Assembly (NCBI RefSeq): GCF_038006045.1
Contig: NZ_JBBOUK010000001.1
Location: forward strand, 2,955,001 to 3,019,000
Direction: 5' to 3'
Source: Exiguobacterium sp. FSL W8-0210
GTDB lineage: Bacteria > Bacillota > Bacilli > Exiguobacteriales > Exiguobacteriaceae
Length of the DNA stretch: 64,000 bases
The position numbers and the translations under genes were made by a program. Numbering within the stretch: position 1 is the stretch's first letter; every line of letters begins with the position of its first letter. Below the pieces are notes generated by a model. It ran no database searches. It worked only from the letters and a program-made list of their open reading frames with translations, and was not told where the DNA came from. This document shows positions 52,512 to 61,380 of the stretch, one piece after another.

Positions 52512-53279
52512 TCAATCAAACTGATGGACAAAGGCACCAAATTCTCCCTGAATCGTTTGCTTGTCCATCTCCGATATCGTAGCAGTTCGTTCTGTGTAGC
52601 GTTCTAAGAGGTAGGCTTTTATTAGGATATGTGACGGTTGGAATCCGATCCGCAGGCACCATTCCTGAAGTGTTTCTGTATCATGTCGCTGTAAACGGAC
52701 CGGGAGAATCTGATTGAACTGGATAAGCTGTTTGCGAATCCAGACATCTGGTAGCTCGACCGGATTCTCAGTTAAAACAAAGTCGTTGGCTAAGGGCTGT
52801 AACGGGATGTCGGCTCTGATCGATTCCTCGTCCTGCTTCTTGGTCTTTCGACGTTTCCGCCAAACGATATAGCTTATGATGAATAGAGGTAGAACAATCA
52901 GACTCATCAGTAACATCGATGAGGACGATTCCCCTTTTTCATTTATACCTCGCTTAGCATTTTCAACCCCTACAACGATGAGCTTATTCTTTTTCGGTTT
53001 GAGGTCTTTCTGCTTTTTGGGCTTTTCATTCGTGTCCCAAACACGTAAATCTTCGTCATTCTTCGTCTGCTTTTTAGGCAACCACGAAAGAAATGGAATG
53101 TTTAACAGCTTGCCGTTTTTCTTGCAGTTCGGTTTACAGGATCCGTTCGTTTCAACTCCTGACATCTTTATCGCTTGTGGCTTCAATGCTTGAAAAGCCG
53201 CTTCCGTCAGCGGCTTACTAATCCCTAATATCAGCAAAATCAATCCGATACCAATTACGAGTCGTTTGCGAAGTGACAT
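52512..53279 (-). CDS. Membrane protein of unknown function
   Basis: 255 aa. An N-terminal hydrophobic segment (residues about 8-25, possible signal), an extracytoplasmic Lys-rich region with a CKPNCKK pair of cysteines, a second membrane segment (about 122-142) followed by RKRRKTKK, and a cytosolic C-terminus (about 170-255) with HDTETLQEWCLRIGF and AYLLERYTERTATISEMD, reminiscent of DUF4129-type tails. AAAAGGAGGG is upstream. Function not assigned. Confidence 0.7.
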   Translation of the reverse strand: MSLRKRLVIGIGLILLILGISKPLTEAAFQALKPQAIKMSGVETNGSCKPNCKKNGKLLNIPFLSWLPKKQTKNDEDLRVWDTNEKPKKQKDLKPKKNKLIVVGVENAKRGINEKGESSSSMLLMSLIVLPLFIISYIVWRKRRKTKKQDEESIRADIPLQPLANDFVLTENPVELPDVWIRKQLIQFNQILPVRLQRHDTETLQEWCLRIGFQPSHILIKAYLLERYTERTATISEMDKQTIQGEFGAFVHQFD

Positions 53280-53420
53280 CAAAAGCCCTCCTTTTTATAA
53301 ATCCATTATAATCCAACTGTATAGTTTTAGTGTATTTTTATGGATGTTATGAAACAAGGAATGATTGTTCAATTAGAGGGGAAAAGGTAGACAGACCTAT
53401 TCAGAGAGGAGAACTATTTC

Positions 53421-55058
53421 ATGTTGAAACTCGATCACACGCATGATCCGTATCAAAATGCGGCGCTGATTCAAGAATACGTTGAAACATCAAGCAACGA
53501 ACAGGCTGTTCGACAAGCAGAACGACTACTACACGATAGTACATTTATTGCACCACGACGTGATCCTAACCTCAGTCGAACACTTCGTTCGATGATCTCA
53601 CCGTTATTTTTGACAAACCGTGATAAACATATTTTACCGCTGACACCAGCTTTCGTAACGCCACACGATGAGATTCGACCGAGTTGGTTCGGGCGGCTCA
53701 ATCATGAGTTCGAACGTTTGATCAGTGAAGTCGAAATCGTTGATATCACTTCCTATGGTGCGGTCGGTGATGGACAGACAGATGATACACAAGCGTTCAT
53801 CGAAGCGCTCGGTGATGGACATCGACAAGTCCATGTTCCAGCCGGTACGTACATCGTTCGAGGAATTCGTTTACCTAGTTATACGATTTTAACGGGAGCT
53901 GGCAAAGGGAAAACGATTATAAAGATGCACGATGACGCACCTAAAGGACGACGTCTTGTGACGAACCAAAATTATCTCCTTGGCAATCATCACCTGCTTG
54001 TTGAGAAAATGACGCTTGATTGGAACATCAAACGAATCGGTGACGCAAAGAAAAGTAGCACATGGGGCAATCACTCCAGTTGTCTCACATACGCACATGT
54101 CACTTATGGTTGGGTCTTTGATGTCGAAGCTGTCAATCCAGGACTCCATTGTTTTGATATCTCGACACCGTATTACAATTACAACGGGGACGGTGCTCGA
54201 GCAAATTTAAGTAGTTCATTCATCTGGTTCGATGGATTGATCGGTTCTGGATTCGGCGATGACGGGATTACGACGCATCATAGTGATCATCTCTTCATCT
54301 CGAACTGTTTCATGCATGACCCAAGTGGACGTGCTCATGCAGAAGGTTTCTCGAATTCAAATGGTATTGAAATCGATGATGGATCACGCGACGTTTGGTT
54401 GTTCAACAACGCAACAAGTCGTTGTTTCGGTGGACTTGAGATTAAGGCACATGCAACCTCTTCTGCTGCCTCGACCGTCAAAATCGTCGGGCACCTATCG
54501 ATTGATGATCATCGCGCCTTTAACTTCCGACACATCGGTCACCATCAAGCGACTGATCCGACGTCTCAGACGGCTTATAATATCATCGCAACGCGTTTGA
54601 TTGCTCAGACTCCTAAATATACAGAACTCTATGCGAATTCAAAACCGCGTGCGCTCGTCGTTTCCGCTTATCGTAATGTCGTCATACATGATTTTACGGT
54701 GCTCGGTGATCCATATTATGACTATCAAGAACAACCGATGATCGGAATTCAATATAAGGCACGAAACGTCACGCTCAGTCAGTTGAAGATGAGCGGATTC
54801 CGTCAAGCGAAAACGGATATTCAAATCTTTGGTGGAGAAAACGGAGCTGAGGACGTACGCCTTCGTGATATCCGCATTGAGGATTCCGCCAAACACGGGA
54901 TTACGATCGGTCCAGACATCACGCGTGTCAAGCTAACGAACGTGGCATTAAAAGGAGACGGAACAGTTGGCTTGAACGCTAAATCGGAACCGGAAATGGA
55001 ACGGTTCATCGCGACCGGATTCAAAGTACCGATTCGCACCAAGTCGACACAAGTATGA
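53421..55058 (+). CDS. Right-handed beta-helix protein (pectate-lyase-3/GH28-like)
   Basis: 545 aa. The first 110 residues are not recognised. A Pectate_lyase_3 type start (VDITSYGAVGDGQTDDTQAFIEAL) leads into parallel beta-helix rungs (GTYIVRGIRLPSYTILTGAGKGKTII; GFGDDGITTHHSDHLFISN; GIEIDDGSRDVWLFNN). No signal peptide is seen, so if it acts on polysaccharide outside, export is by another route. It may be a polysaccharide lyase, epimerase or a structural beta-helix. AGGAG lies before the ATG. Confidence 0.72.
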   Translation: MLKLDHTHDPYQNAALIQEYVETSSNEQAVRQAERLLHDSTFIAPRRDPNLSRTLRSMISPLFLTNRDKHILPLTPAFVTPHDEIRPSWFGRLNHEFERLISEVEIVDITSYGAVGDGQTDDTQAFIEALGDGHRQVHVPAGTYIVRGIRLPSYTILTGAGKGKTIIKMHDDAPKGRRLVTNQNYLLGNHHLLVEKMTLDWNIKRIGDAKKSSTWGNHSSCLTYAHVTYGWVFDVEAVNPGLHCFDISTPYYNYNGDGARANLSSSFIWFDGLIGSGFGDDGITTHHSDHLFISNCFMHDPSGRAHAEGFSNSNGIEIDDGSRDVWLFNNATSRCFGGLEIKAHATSSAASTVKIVGHLSIDDHRAFNFRHIGHHQATDPTSQTAYNIIATRLIAQTPKYTELYANSKPRALVVSAYRNVVIHDFTVLGDPYYDYQEQPMIGIQYKARNVTLSQLKMSGFRQAKTDIQIFGGENGAEDVRLRDIRIEDSAKHGITIGPDITRVKLTNVALKGDGTVGLNAKSEPEMERFIATGFKVPIRTKSTQV

Positions 55059-55068
55059 ACAAAATGAC

Positions 55069-55308
55069 GAGGCTGACTCAAAAAAAGAATGACGCGTCTT
55101 TTCACGCCCTTTCCTCAGGCGAGACACAAGCCAGTTTTCCTGCTTCGTTGAAGCAGGAAAACGGGTCTTGTTTGTCTCTGACAGCGCGATGCGCTTTTTC
55201 CTGTAGGAGTGGCGTGTGACGCGCCATTCTTTTTGTTACGAGATAAGGGAGGCAGATCATCATTCTGCCACTCGTATCTTTGGGAAAATCGACTTTTGAG
55301 TCAGCTCC
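55069..55308 (+). repeat. Dispersed structured repeat, copy B (full length)
   Basis: About 240 bp with terminal inverted repeats GAGGCTGACTCAAAA/TTTTGAGTCAGCTCC. Inside are the pairs AGAATGACGCG/CGCGCCATTCT, a GAGACACAAG/CTTGTTTGTCTC stem and the tight hairpin GTTTTCCTGCTTC/GAAGCAGGAAAAC. The block AATGACGCGTC to GACACAAGC is shared with copies at 2.1 kb and 9.9 kb. Confidence 0.7.
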
Positions 55309-55316
55309 GTCATTTT

Positions 55317-56138
55317 TCATTGGGATCGAATATACGCGAGAACGCGTGTATCAATCGCACGATCCGCTTGTTCGCGCATCTCGAAGTTTTCCGTATGCAG
55401 ATATGTCCGGAACGCGTCTTCGAAATCACCCCGGTAGCCGAGCGCTAATAATTTATCCATCAACTCTGACTCTAAGACATCATCGATTGGCTTGATTTCT
55501 TCTGGCTTACTCGGTTGCAAATAAAGTGTATGCAGTTGATAGATCCGTTCGAGCTCTTCAATCGGACTCGGATGATCGTCAACGCGTAAATCAATATAGC
55601 GGTCGTTGAATCCACCGTATCCGCCCCCCTCCTTGACGACGAGGAGTGCCGCTGATTGCATTCCGCGTGAATCCCCGCCTGCTGCTTGACCTGCTGCTAA
55701 CGCACGCAACAAACGTTCTGCAAGCGGACCTTGCGTTGATTCAAAGACGCGTGCCATCTCTTTCACCGTATTGCCGTCTACAAGAATATTCCCTTGTGCT
55801 GCAAAGTGTTTACCGGCAATACCACCTGCCCAGTCGTTACATCCCTCACCCGTGAATGTCGCACTCTTGCCATTCGCATCGATGATCCCGACCTGGCGAT
55901 CCGCTCGTCCTTCATCTGCTTCCGTCAATCGACGTAACACCTCGTCCGCTGAAGCGCCTTGTTCGATCATCCGCAATCCTTCAGGACCATACGTCGTGTT
56001 TGCAAACGACTGTGTCGCTACCGCACCCACTCCCGCCTTCGCAAATGGTACGGCACTCCCTACCGCTAAAAACTTCGACTGAACGGCAACACCCCACGCT
56101 TGTTCTTTTTCACAATACCCAACGATTGAATATGTCAC
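55317..56138 (-). CDS. DUF1028-family protein (Ntn-hydrolase-like)
   Basis: 273 aa. Typical DUF1028 sequence: VTYSIVGYCEKEQAWGVAVQSKFLAVGS, then AVATQSFANTTYGPEGL, GIIDANGKSATFTGEGC and VDGNTVKEMARVF, AGGDSRGMQSAALLVV. Hydrolase activity is proposed for the family because of an Ntn-like fold. The GTG at 56138 is the start because AGGGGG precedes it. The last third (DDVLESELMDKLLALGYRG) resembles a peptidoglycan-binding-like extension. Adjacent to the YfcC transporter. Confidence 0.82.
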   Translation of the reverse strand: MTYSIVGYCEKEQAWGVAVQSKFLAVGSAVPFAKAGVGAVATQSFANTTYGPEGLRMIEQGASADEVLRRLTEADEGRADRQVGIIDANGKSATFTGEGCNDWAGGIAGKHFAAQGNILVDGNTVKEMARVFESTQGPLAERLLRALAAGQAAGGDSRGMQSAALLVVKEGGGYGGFNDRYIDLRVDDHPSPIEELERIYQLHTLYLQPSKPEEIKPIDDVLESELMDKLLALGYRGDFEDAFRTYLHTENFEMREQADRAIDTRVLAYIRSQ

Positions 56139-56202
56139 TTCAGTTCCCCCTTTAGTCATTACCTATTCCGTTCGTGATAACTCTTCCCGATTCCTGCAAC
56201 TG

Positions 56203-56232
56203 AAAAACCTTCCGGACAGATGTCCGAAAGGT
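56203..56232 (-). terminator. Terminator of the YfcC transporter gene
   Basis: ACCTTTCGGAC-ATCT-GTCCGGAAGGT followed by five T on the minus strand. Confidence 0.8.
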
Positions 56233-56237
56233 CGACT

Positions 56238-57641
56238 TCATTGAATACCAAGCGTTACGGCAAGTAATAAGGCGGCACATGCTAAAGCAATCCAAATCGC
56301 GAAGAGTTTCCAGACGAAACGTAACCATTGCTCATACGGAATACCTGCGATTGCGAGAAATGCCATCAAATGTGCGCTCGTCGGGAAAATCATGTTCGTC
56401 AGTCCATCCCCATATTGGAATGCTAAGACAGCCACTTGACGCTCGATCCCCAATAAATCGGACAATGGCGCCATGATGGGCATCGTCGTCGCCGCTTGTC
56501 CACTCCCCGATGGAATAAAAAAGTTCGTAATCAATTGCACGGCGTACATCCCGATGACGGCAAAGAACGTCGGTAAATGTCCTACGGCATTCGATAAGCC
56601 GTAAATGACCGTATCGATAACACGTCCTTCTTCGAGAATGACGACGATCGCACGAGCAAATCCAACAATCAATGCGCCGAACGTCACGGCTTTCGCACCG
56701 TCAATCAAACTCTCGAACGTACCGTTCACACCAAGCGTAACGATTCCCGCAATCATACCGATGATCAAGAAGGATGCGGTTAATTCCGTCAAATACCAGC
56801 CCCACTCAAAGATTCCGATCACATTGAGCGTAATGCCTCCGATTAAAACCAGTAAAACAAAGGCATGACGTTTCGAAAAGCGTGAAATCGTCGTCGCTGC
56901 TTCTTCCGAACGACGTTGTTCGAGATCATAAACAAGACTGCGCGCCGGATCATGTTTGACTTTCCGTGCGTAGTTCATGACATAAAGAATCGTCACCGCT
57001 AAAAATACGATATACACAGCCGTTCGATATCCGAGACCACTAAAGAGCGGTACTTCCGCAATTGATTGAGCGACACCTACCGTAAACGGATTCAACATCC
57101 CGCCGGCAAAACCAACCGCCGCCCCTAGACTGACGATCGCGGCTCCTGTCATCGCATCATATCCAAGGGCACGCGCTAACATGATCCCAATCGGCACGAA
57201 GATGATCGTTTCCTCTGCCATACCAATCGTCGCCCCGGCAATCGAAAAGACGAACATCGTCATCGGAATCATGATGTGCCCCTTTTGACCAAACCGACGG
57301 ATTAATTGATTGATCCCCGCCTCGATGGCGCCGGTTTGACGAATGATACCGAAGACACCACCGACAAGAAAGATGTAGAAGATGATCGCAGCACCTGCTT
57401 CCATACCTTTTGGGATTGCTTCAAATAAACCAAAAAGATTGACAGGTGCAGACTCTACCGCGCGATATGTACCGTCGATGACGACAGTCTGTCCGTCTTG
57501 CTTTTCACGATCGAATTGTCCTGCTGGAAGTGTATACGTCAAGATGACTGAGATGATGAGAATCGCCATGATGATGGCATATGTATGAGGCATCTTGAAG
57601 AATGATCGCTTCGACCCTGCTGCATTCGTTCGTTCATTCAT
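56238..57641 (-). CDS. YfcC-family (DUF3360/ArcD-like) membrane transporter
   Basis: 467 aa with about 12 membrane segments; opening KMPHTYAIIMAILIISVILTYTLPAGQF and the motif NFFIPSGSGQAATTMPIMAPLSDLLG are diagnostic for the YfcC/C4-dicarboxylate-like family. Probably exchanges or imports a carboxylate or amino acid or peptide; the substrate is unknown. AAAGGAGG precedes the ATG. A DUF1028 gene lies directly downstream after a terminator; both may act on the same compound. Confidence 0.82.
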   Translation of the reverse strand: MNERTNAAGSKRSFFKMPHTYAIIMAILIISVILTYTLPAGQFDREKQDGQTVVIDGTYRAVESAPVNLFGLFEAIPKGMEAGAAIIFYIFLVGGVFGIIRQTGAIEAGINQLIRRFGQKGHIMIPMTMFVFSIAGATIGMAEETIIFVPIGIMLARALGYDAMTGAAIVSLGAAVGFAGGMLNPFTVGVAQSIAEVPLFSGLGYRTAVYIVFLAVTILYVMNYARKVKHDPARSLVYDLEQRRSEEAATTISRFSKRHAFVLLVLIGGITLNVIGIFEWGWYLTELTASFLIIGMIAGIVTLGVNGTFESLIDGAKAVTFGALIVGFARAIVVILEEGRVIDTVIYGLSNAVGHLPTFFAVIGMYAVQLITNFFIPSGSGQAATTMPIMAPLSDLLGIERQVAVLAFQYGDGLTNMIFPTSAHLMAFLAIAGIPYEQWLRFVWKLFAIWIALACAALLLAVTLGIQ

Positions 57642-57802
57642 GATAAAAGCCTCCTTTTTGTGTCATTATAAGAATAATGCCCTAATCAGGGAAAAACTAA
57701 CAGTTTCAATGAAATGTCATACGATTGTAAAAGAAAAGTGGAATACTGCTAACTTAAAGTTTCGTTAAAAGTAGAGGCTTTGATCAACCGTGTCGCATGA
57801 AA

Positions 57803-57848
57803 CAAAAAAGGAAGGTATTCTAGGCCATGAACCCCGAATACCTTCCTT
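57803..57848 (-). terminator. Terminator of the monooxygenase gene
   Basis: AAGGAAGGTATTC..GAATACCTTCCTT followed by six T on the minus strand. Confidence 0.9.
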
Positions 57849-57872
57849 ATGTGTTACGTCAATCTCTTATGA

Positions 57873-58154
57873 TTATGCTTGGAACGATTGAACGTCTAAT
57901 GGTTTAGCAAGAGCCGTTTGAGCAAACGCAACGAATTGTCCGAAATGGGCACTCGTGTTGTGTGCTTCAATTGCAGCTTGGTCTTCCCATTTTTCAATCA
58001 TCATGAAGACATTTTCGTCTTCTGTACTTTGGAACAGATCGTAGCTGATGTTTCCAGCTTCAGCACGCGATCCTTCTACTAATGTTTTAGTTGCTGCTAA
58101 AAATTCTTCTCGTTTTGCGGGTTGTACTTCTAACTTTGCTTCGATGGCGATCAT
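57873..58154 (-). CDS. ABM-domain monooxygenase (YgiN-like)
   Basis: 93 aa single antibiotic-biosynthesis-monooxygenase domain (IAIEAKLEVQPAKREEFLAATKTLVEGSRAEAGNISY up to the EKWEDQAAIEAHNTSAHF segment). Such dimeric cofactor-free or haem-related enzymes oxidise quinols or aromatic compounds; YgiN acts on quinols. AAAGGAGGCT is before the ATG. Monocistronic. Confidence 0.85.
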   Translation of the reverse strand: MIAIEAKLEVQPAKREEFLAATKTLVEGSRAEAGNISYDLFQSTEDENVFMMIEKWEDQAAIEAHNTSAHFGQFVAFAQTALAKPLDVQSFQA

Positions 58155-58310
58155 CGGAAAGCCTCCTTTGTAATTTCGTTAACTTAAGCATCGTAGCACC
58201 TCCCGATTCGTTACGCCATAAAGATGCTCGGACGATTGATGATATTTAATTACGGGTAATTACAGAGGGAATTATTACTTTGTACCACATCAGAGAAGGG
58301 AGCAACGAAG

Positions 58311-58796
58311 ATGCGTGTTGAGGTATTTTACTTTGAGGATGACGGACATATTCCGAATAACCCTAATTTTCCGGTGTTGATTTATCGGCATGCATTTGAA
58401 GAACCGTCACGCATCGAACAGACTTTCCATTCACATGACTGGCGCAATAGCTGGGTGGATGGCATTTTTGATTTTCATCATTATCATAGTATCGCCCATG
58501 AAGTAATCGGTATCCTCGAAGGACATGCGACCGTCCAACTCGGTGGTCCACTCGGTAAGACCTTCACCTTGACGAGTGGAGACGTTCTCTTACTTCCTGC
58601 AGGCACAGGACACAAAGCACTTGATACAAGTCGACACTTCCGTGTGATCGGTGCCTATCCGAATGGTCAAGACTACGACACACTGACAGGTCAAACAAGT
58701 GAACGTCCGGAAAATCTTCAACGGATTCGTCAGGTGATACGTCCCAATCAAGATCCTGTACTCGGTAATCACGGTCCTTTATTTGAGCATTGGTGA
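58311..58796 (+). CDS. Cupin-domain protein (YjlB-like)
   Basis: 161 aa single cupin. Metal-binding His/Glu are seen in FDFHHYHSIAHEVIGILEGHATVQLGG and a second motif VLLLPAGTGHKALDTS. Resembles B. subtilis YjlB. Activity unknown (dioxygenase, isomerase or binding). GAGAAGGGAG lies upstream. Divergent from the ABM monooxygenase. Confidence 0.82.
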   Translation: MRVEVFYFEDDGHIPNNPNFPVLIYRHAFEEPSRIEQTFHSHDWRNSWVDGIFDFHHYHSIAHEVIGILEGHATVQLGGPLGKTFTLTSGDVLLLPAGTGHKALDTSRHFRVIGAYPNGQDYDTLTGQTSERPENLQRIRQVIRPNQDPVLGNHGPLFEHW

Positions 58797-58883
58797 CATC
58801 TCCTTCTTGTGAAGAAGACGTTTTTGTTCGGAGTTCGCGTGGTAAACCCTACTATTGTCTCTCTATTTAAAGGAGGAAGAACG

Positions 58884-59774
58884 ATGAACACAACAGAAAA
58901 GACGTTGATACTTGCTGCATTAAAGCAAAAAACAGTGACGTTTTCCGATCAGACACATGTTCGGGCACTCGGACAAGGCACATGGCGGATGGGAGAAGAG
59001 TCGGAGAAGCACGAAGCAGAAATCGAAGCACTCCGTGTCGGTCTCGATAGTGGAATGGAACTCATCGATACGGCAGAGATGTACGGGGAAGGTGCTTCTG
59101 AAGAATTGATTCGCGACGCGATTGCAGATCGACGAGAGGAAGTCTTTCTCGTCTCGAAAGTGTATCCGCATCACGCTGGCGGAGAAGCATTGAAGCAGGC
59201 TTGTTCCAAATCGCTTGAACGTCTCGGTACGGATTATCTTGATCTCTATCTTCTTCACTGGCGTGGCGACATTCCACTAAAGGAAACCGTTGAAGGACTG
59301 GAAGCCTTAAAACAAGAGGGCAAGATTCGCCGTTGGGGTGTATCGAATTTTGACGTATCAGACATGAAAGAACTGTTGGCACTACCAAACGGTGACCAGT
59401 GTGCTGTCAATCAGGTACTCTATCACCTCGGCTCACGCGGAATCGAGTATGAACTGCTCCCGTTACTACGCGAACATGGTATTCCAGTAATGGCGTATTG
59501 CCCACTAGCTGAAGGTGGTTCACTGCGTGATCAACTCCTAAATCATCCGACCGTCGAGGAACTCGCTGAGACACATGGTGTTGAACCGGCACAGATCTTA
59601 CTTGCTTGGGCGATGCGTGAAGGTGACGTCATCGCTATTCCTAAAGCCGGACAAGCACATCATGTCGAAGCCAATGGTCGCGCTGCGCTTCTGAATTTAA
59701 CAGAGGAAGAGCTAGCTGCACTTGATCAAGCGTTCCCAGCACCAACAAAAAAAGAACCACTCGATATCGTTTAA
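58884..59774 (+). CDS. Aldo/keto reductase
   Basis: 296 aa TIM-barrel NADPH-dependent carbonyl reductase. The catalytic tetrad is present: Asp and Tyr in [16 protein letters not shown], Lys in [10 protein letters not shown], and His in YLLHWRGD. The C-terminus contains the IPKAG coenzyme motif. ATG at 58884 follows AAAGGAGG. Placed 13 bases before the next aldo/keto reductase, so they form an operon. Confidence 0.88.
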   Translation: MNTTEKTLILAALKQKTVTFSDQTHVRALGQGTWRMGEESEKHEAEIEALRVGLDSGMELIDTAEMYGEGASEELIRDAIADRREEVFLVSKVYPHHAGGEALKQACSKSLERLGTDYLDLYLLHWRGDIPLKETVEGLEALKQEGKIRRWGVSNFDVSDMKELLALPNGDQCAVNQVLYHLGSRGIEYELLPLLREHGIPVMAYCPLAEGGSLRDQLLNHPTVEELAETHGVEPAQILLAWAMREGDVIAIPKAGQAHHVEANGRAALLNLTEEELAALDQAFPAPTKKEPLDIV

Positions 59775-59787
59775 GGAGGTCATTTTC

Positions 59788-60720
59788 ATGACAAAACATG
59801 TTCAACTCGGTCAATCTAACTTATTCGTTCACCCCATCGGTCTCGGTACGAATGCTGTCGGTGGACACAACTTGTATCCGAATCTCGATGAGCAAGCCGG
59901 ACGCGATCTCGTTCGTGTCGCTTTGAAGCAAGGAATCAATTTCCTCGACACAGCTTTTATCTACGGACCAGAACGTTCGGAGGAACTCGTCGGTGAGGTC
60001 TGGAACGATACGGTCGCTCGAGAAGATGTCGTCCTCGCGACGAAAGGTGCGCATCAGTTCGTTGACGGAAACGTCGTCATGAACAATTCACCAGACTTTC
60101 TCCGTCAATCGGTCGAAGAGAGTTTAAAACGTCTTCAGACAAACTATATCGATTTGTATTACATTCATTTTCCGGATGAATCGACACCAAAGGATGAAGC
60201 GGTCGCAGCACTCGCTGAACTGAAAAAAGAAGGAAAGATTCGCGCAATCGGTGTCTCGAATTTCTCACTCGAACAACTGAAGGAAGCGAACAAAGACGGA
60301 CATGTCGACGTCTATCAAGGGGAATACAACCTATTCAAACGGGATGCGGAAAAAGAATTACTCCCGTATATCGTTGAGAACGGTATGTCCTTCGTCCCGT
60401 ACTTCCCACTCGCTGCTGGATTATTGGCAGGGAAATATACGAAAGAGACGACGTTTGATGATCTACGAAAAAATGATCCCTTGTTCCAAAAAGATGTCTT
60501 CGAACAAAATCTCGCAAAAGTCGATCAACTACGTCCGATCGCAGAAGCACACGATGCGGAAGTCGCACACGTCGTACTCGCGTGGTATTTAGCACAGGAC
60601 GGCATCGATGCCATCATTCCTGGTGCCAAACGACCAGATCAGGTGACGGATACGTTGCGTACGTTAGACGTTCAGTTGTCGCAAGAGGATATCAAAAAAA
60701 TCGACCAAATTTTTAGCTGA
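59788..60720 (+). CDS. Aldo/keto reductase (IolS/AKR11-like)
   Basis: 310 aa. Tyr and Asp in [19 protein letters not shown], Lys in LATKGAHQF, His in YYIHFPDE, and [10 protein letters not shown] for coenzyme binding. TAAGGAGG lies before the ATG at 59788. It resembles the IolS/YhdN class. It shares a transcript with the preceding paralogue; both probably scavenge reactive aldehydes or ketones. Confidence 0.88.
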   Translation: MTKHVQLGQSNLFVHPIGLGTNAVGGHNLYPNLDEQAGRDLVRVALKQGINFLDTAFIYGPERSEELVGEVWNDTVAREDVVLATKGAHQFVDGNVVMNNSPDFLRQSVEESLKRLQTNYIDLYYIHFPDESTPKDEAVAALAELKKEGKIRAIGVSNFSLEQLKEANKDGHVDVYQGEYNLFKRDAEKELLPYIVENGMSFVPYFPLAAGLLAGKYTKETTFDDLRKNDPLFQKDVFEQNLAKVDQLRPIAEAHDAEVAHVVLAWYLAQDGIDAIIPGAKRPDQVTDTLRTLDVQLSQEDIKKIDQIFS

Positions 60721-60803
60721 TCGATCTCTTCCTATGTATATGAGCAGAATAGGCGAAAAATCATACTAAACTTCGTATGATGGAGGCATGGAGGCGATTG
60801 ATC

Positions 60804-61253
60804 ATGAAGCACCATTTTCATTTAACTGCAGACTGGCCGGGCAATCGCAATGATGTCGGTCAGATCGAGACGGGTGAACTAAAAACAAAAATCTCAATTC
60901 CGGACGCCATGGATGGTCCAGGGGTTGGTACGAATCCAGATGAGATGTTACTTGGGGCTGCTGCTACGTGCTATATCATCACGCTTGCCGCGATGCTTGA
61001 GCGTAGTCACATTCCAAAAGTCTCGTTAACGATGGAATCTGAAGGCATCGTCGATGTCACGAACGGTGTCTTCACATACGACGCGATCATTCATCGTCCG
61101 AAACTCTTATTGCCATCTGATCTGTCGGATCGTGATGTGGAGAAGGCACAACGTCTTGCTGAAAAAGCGGAAGGTTCGTGTATGATTACGCGGGCGCTAG
61201 CTGGTAATGTTAAAGTATCGCTTGAGGCTGTTGTGGAGCGAATCTCAAATTAA
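60804..61253 (+). CDS. OsmC-family peroxiredoxin
   Basis: 149 aa from the ATG at 60804 (TGGAGG upstream); an in-frame ATG at 60777 has no better signal. OsmC/Ohr fold reduces organic hydroperoxides: the first Cys is in GAAATCYIITLAAML and the second in AEGSCMITRALAGN. The spacing suits the YhfA/OsmC-like rather than the Ohr clade. Followed by a terminator. Confidence 0.8.
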   Translation: MKHHFHLTADWPGNRNDVGQIETGELKTKISIPDAMDGPGVGTNPDEMLLGAAATCYIITLAAMLERSHIPKVSLTMESEGIVDVTNGVFTYDAIIHRPKLLLPSDLSDRDVEKAQRLAEKAEGSCMITRALAGNVKVSLEAVVERISN

Positions 61254-61260
61254 CAAATAA

Positions 61261-61301
61261 AAATCATCGTTTAACTTTTTAGTTAAATGATGATTTTTTT
61301 A
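61261..61301 (+). terminator. Terminator of the OsmC gene
   Basis: AAATCATC..GATGATTT with TTTAAC/GTTAAA, then seven T. Confidence 0.9.
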
Positions 61302-61380
61302 CTTTATTTATCTATTTATTGGTATATTATTGATGATTTATTCATTGTAAATACCATTTACTATCATTCGGAGGATAACC

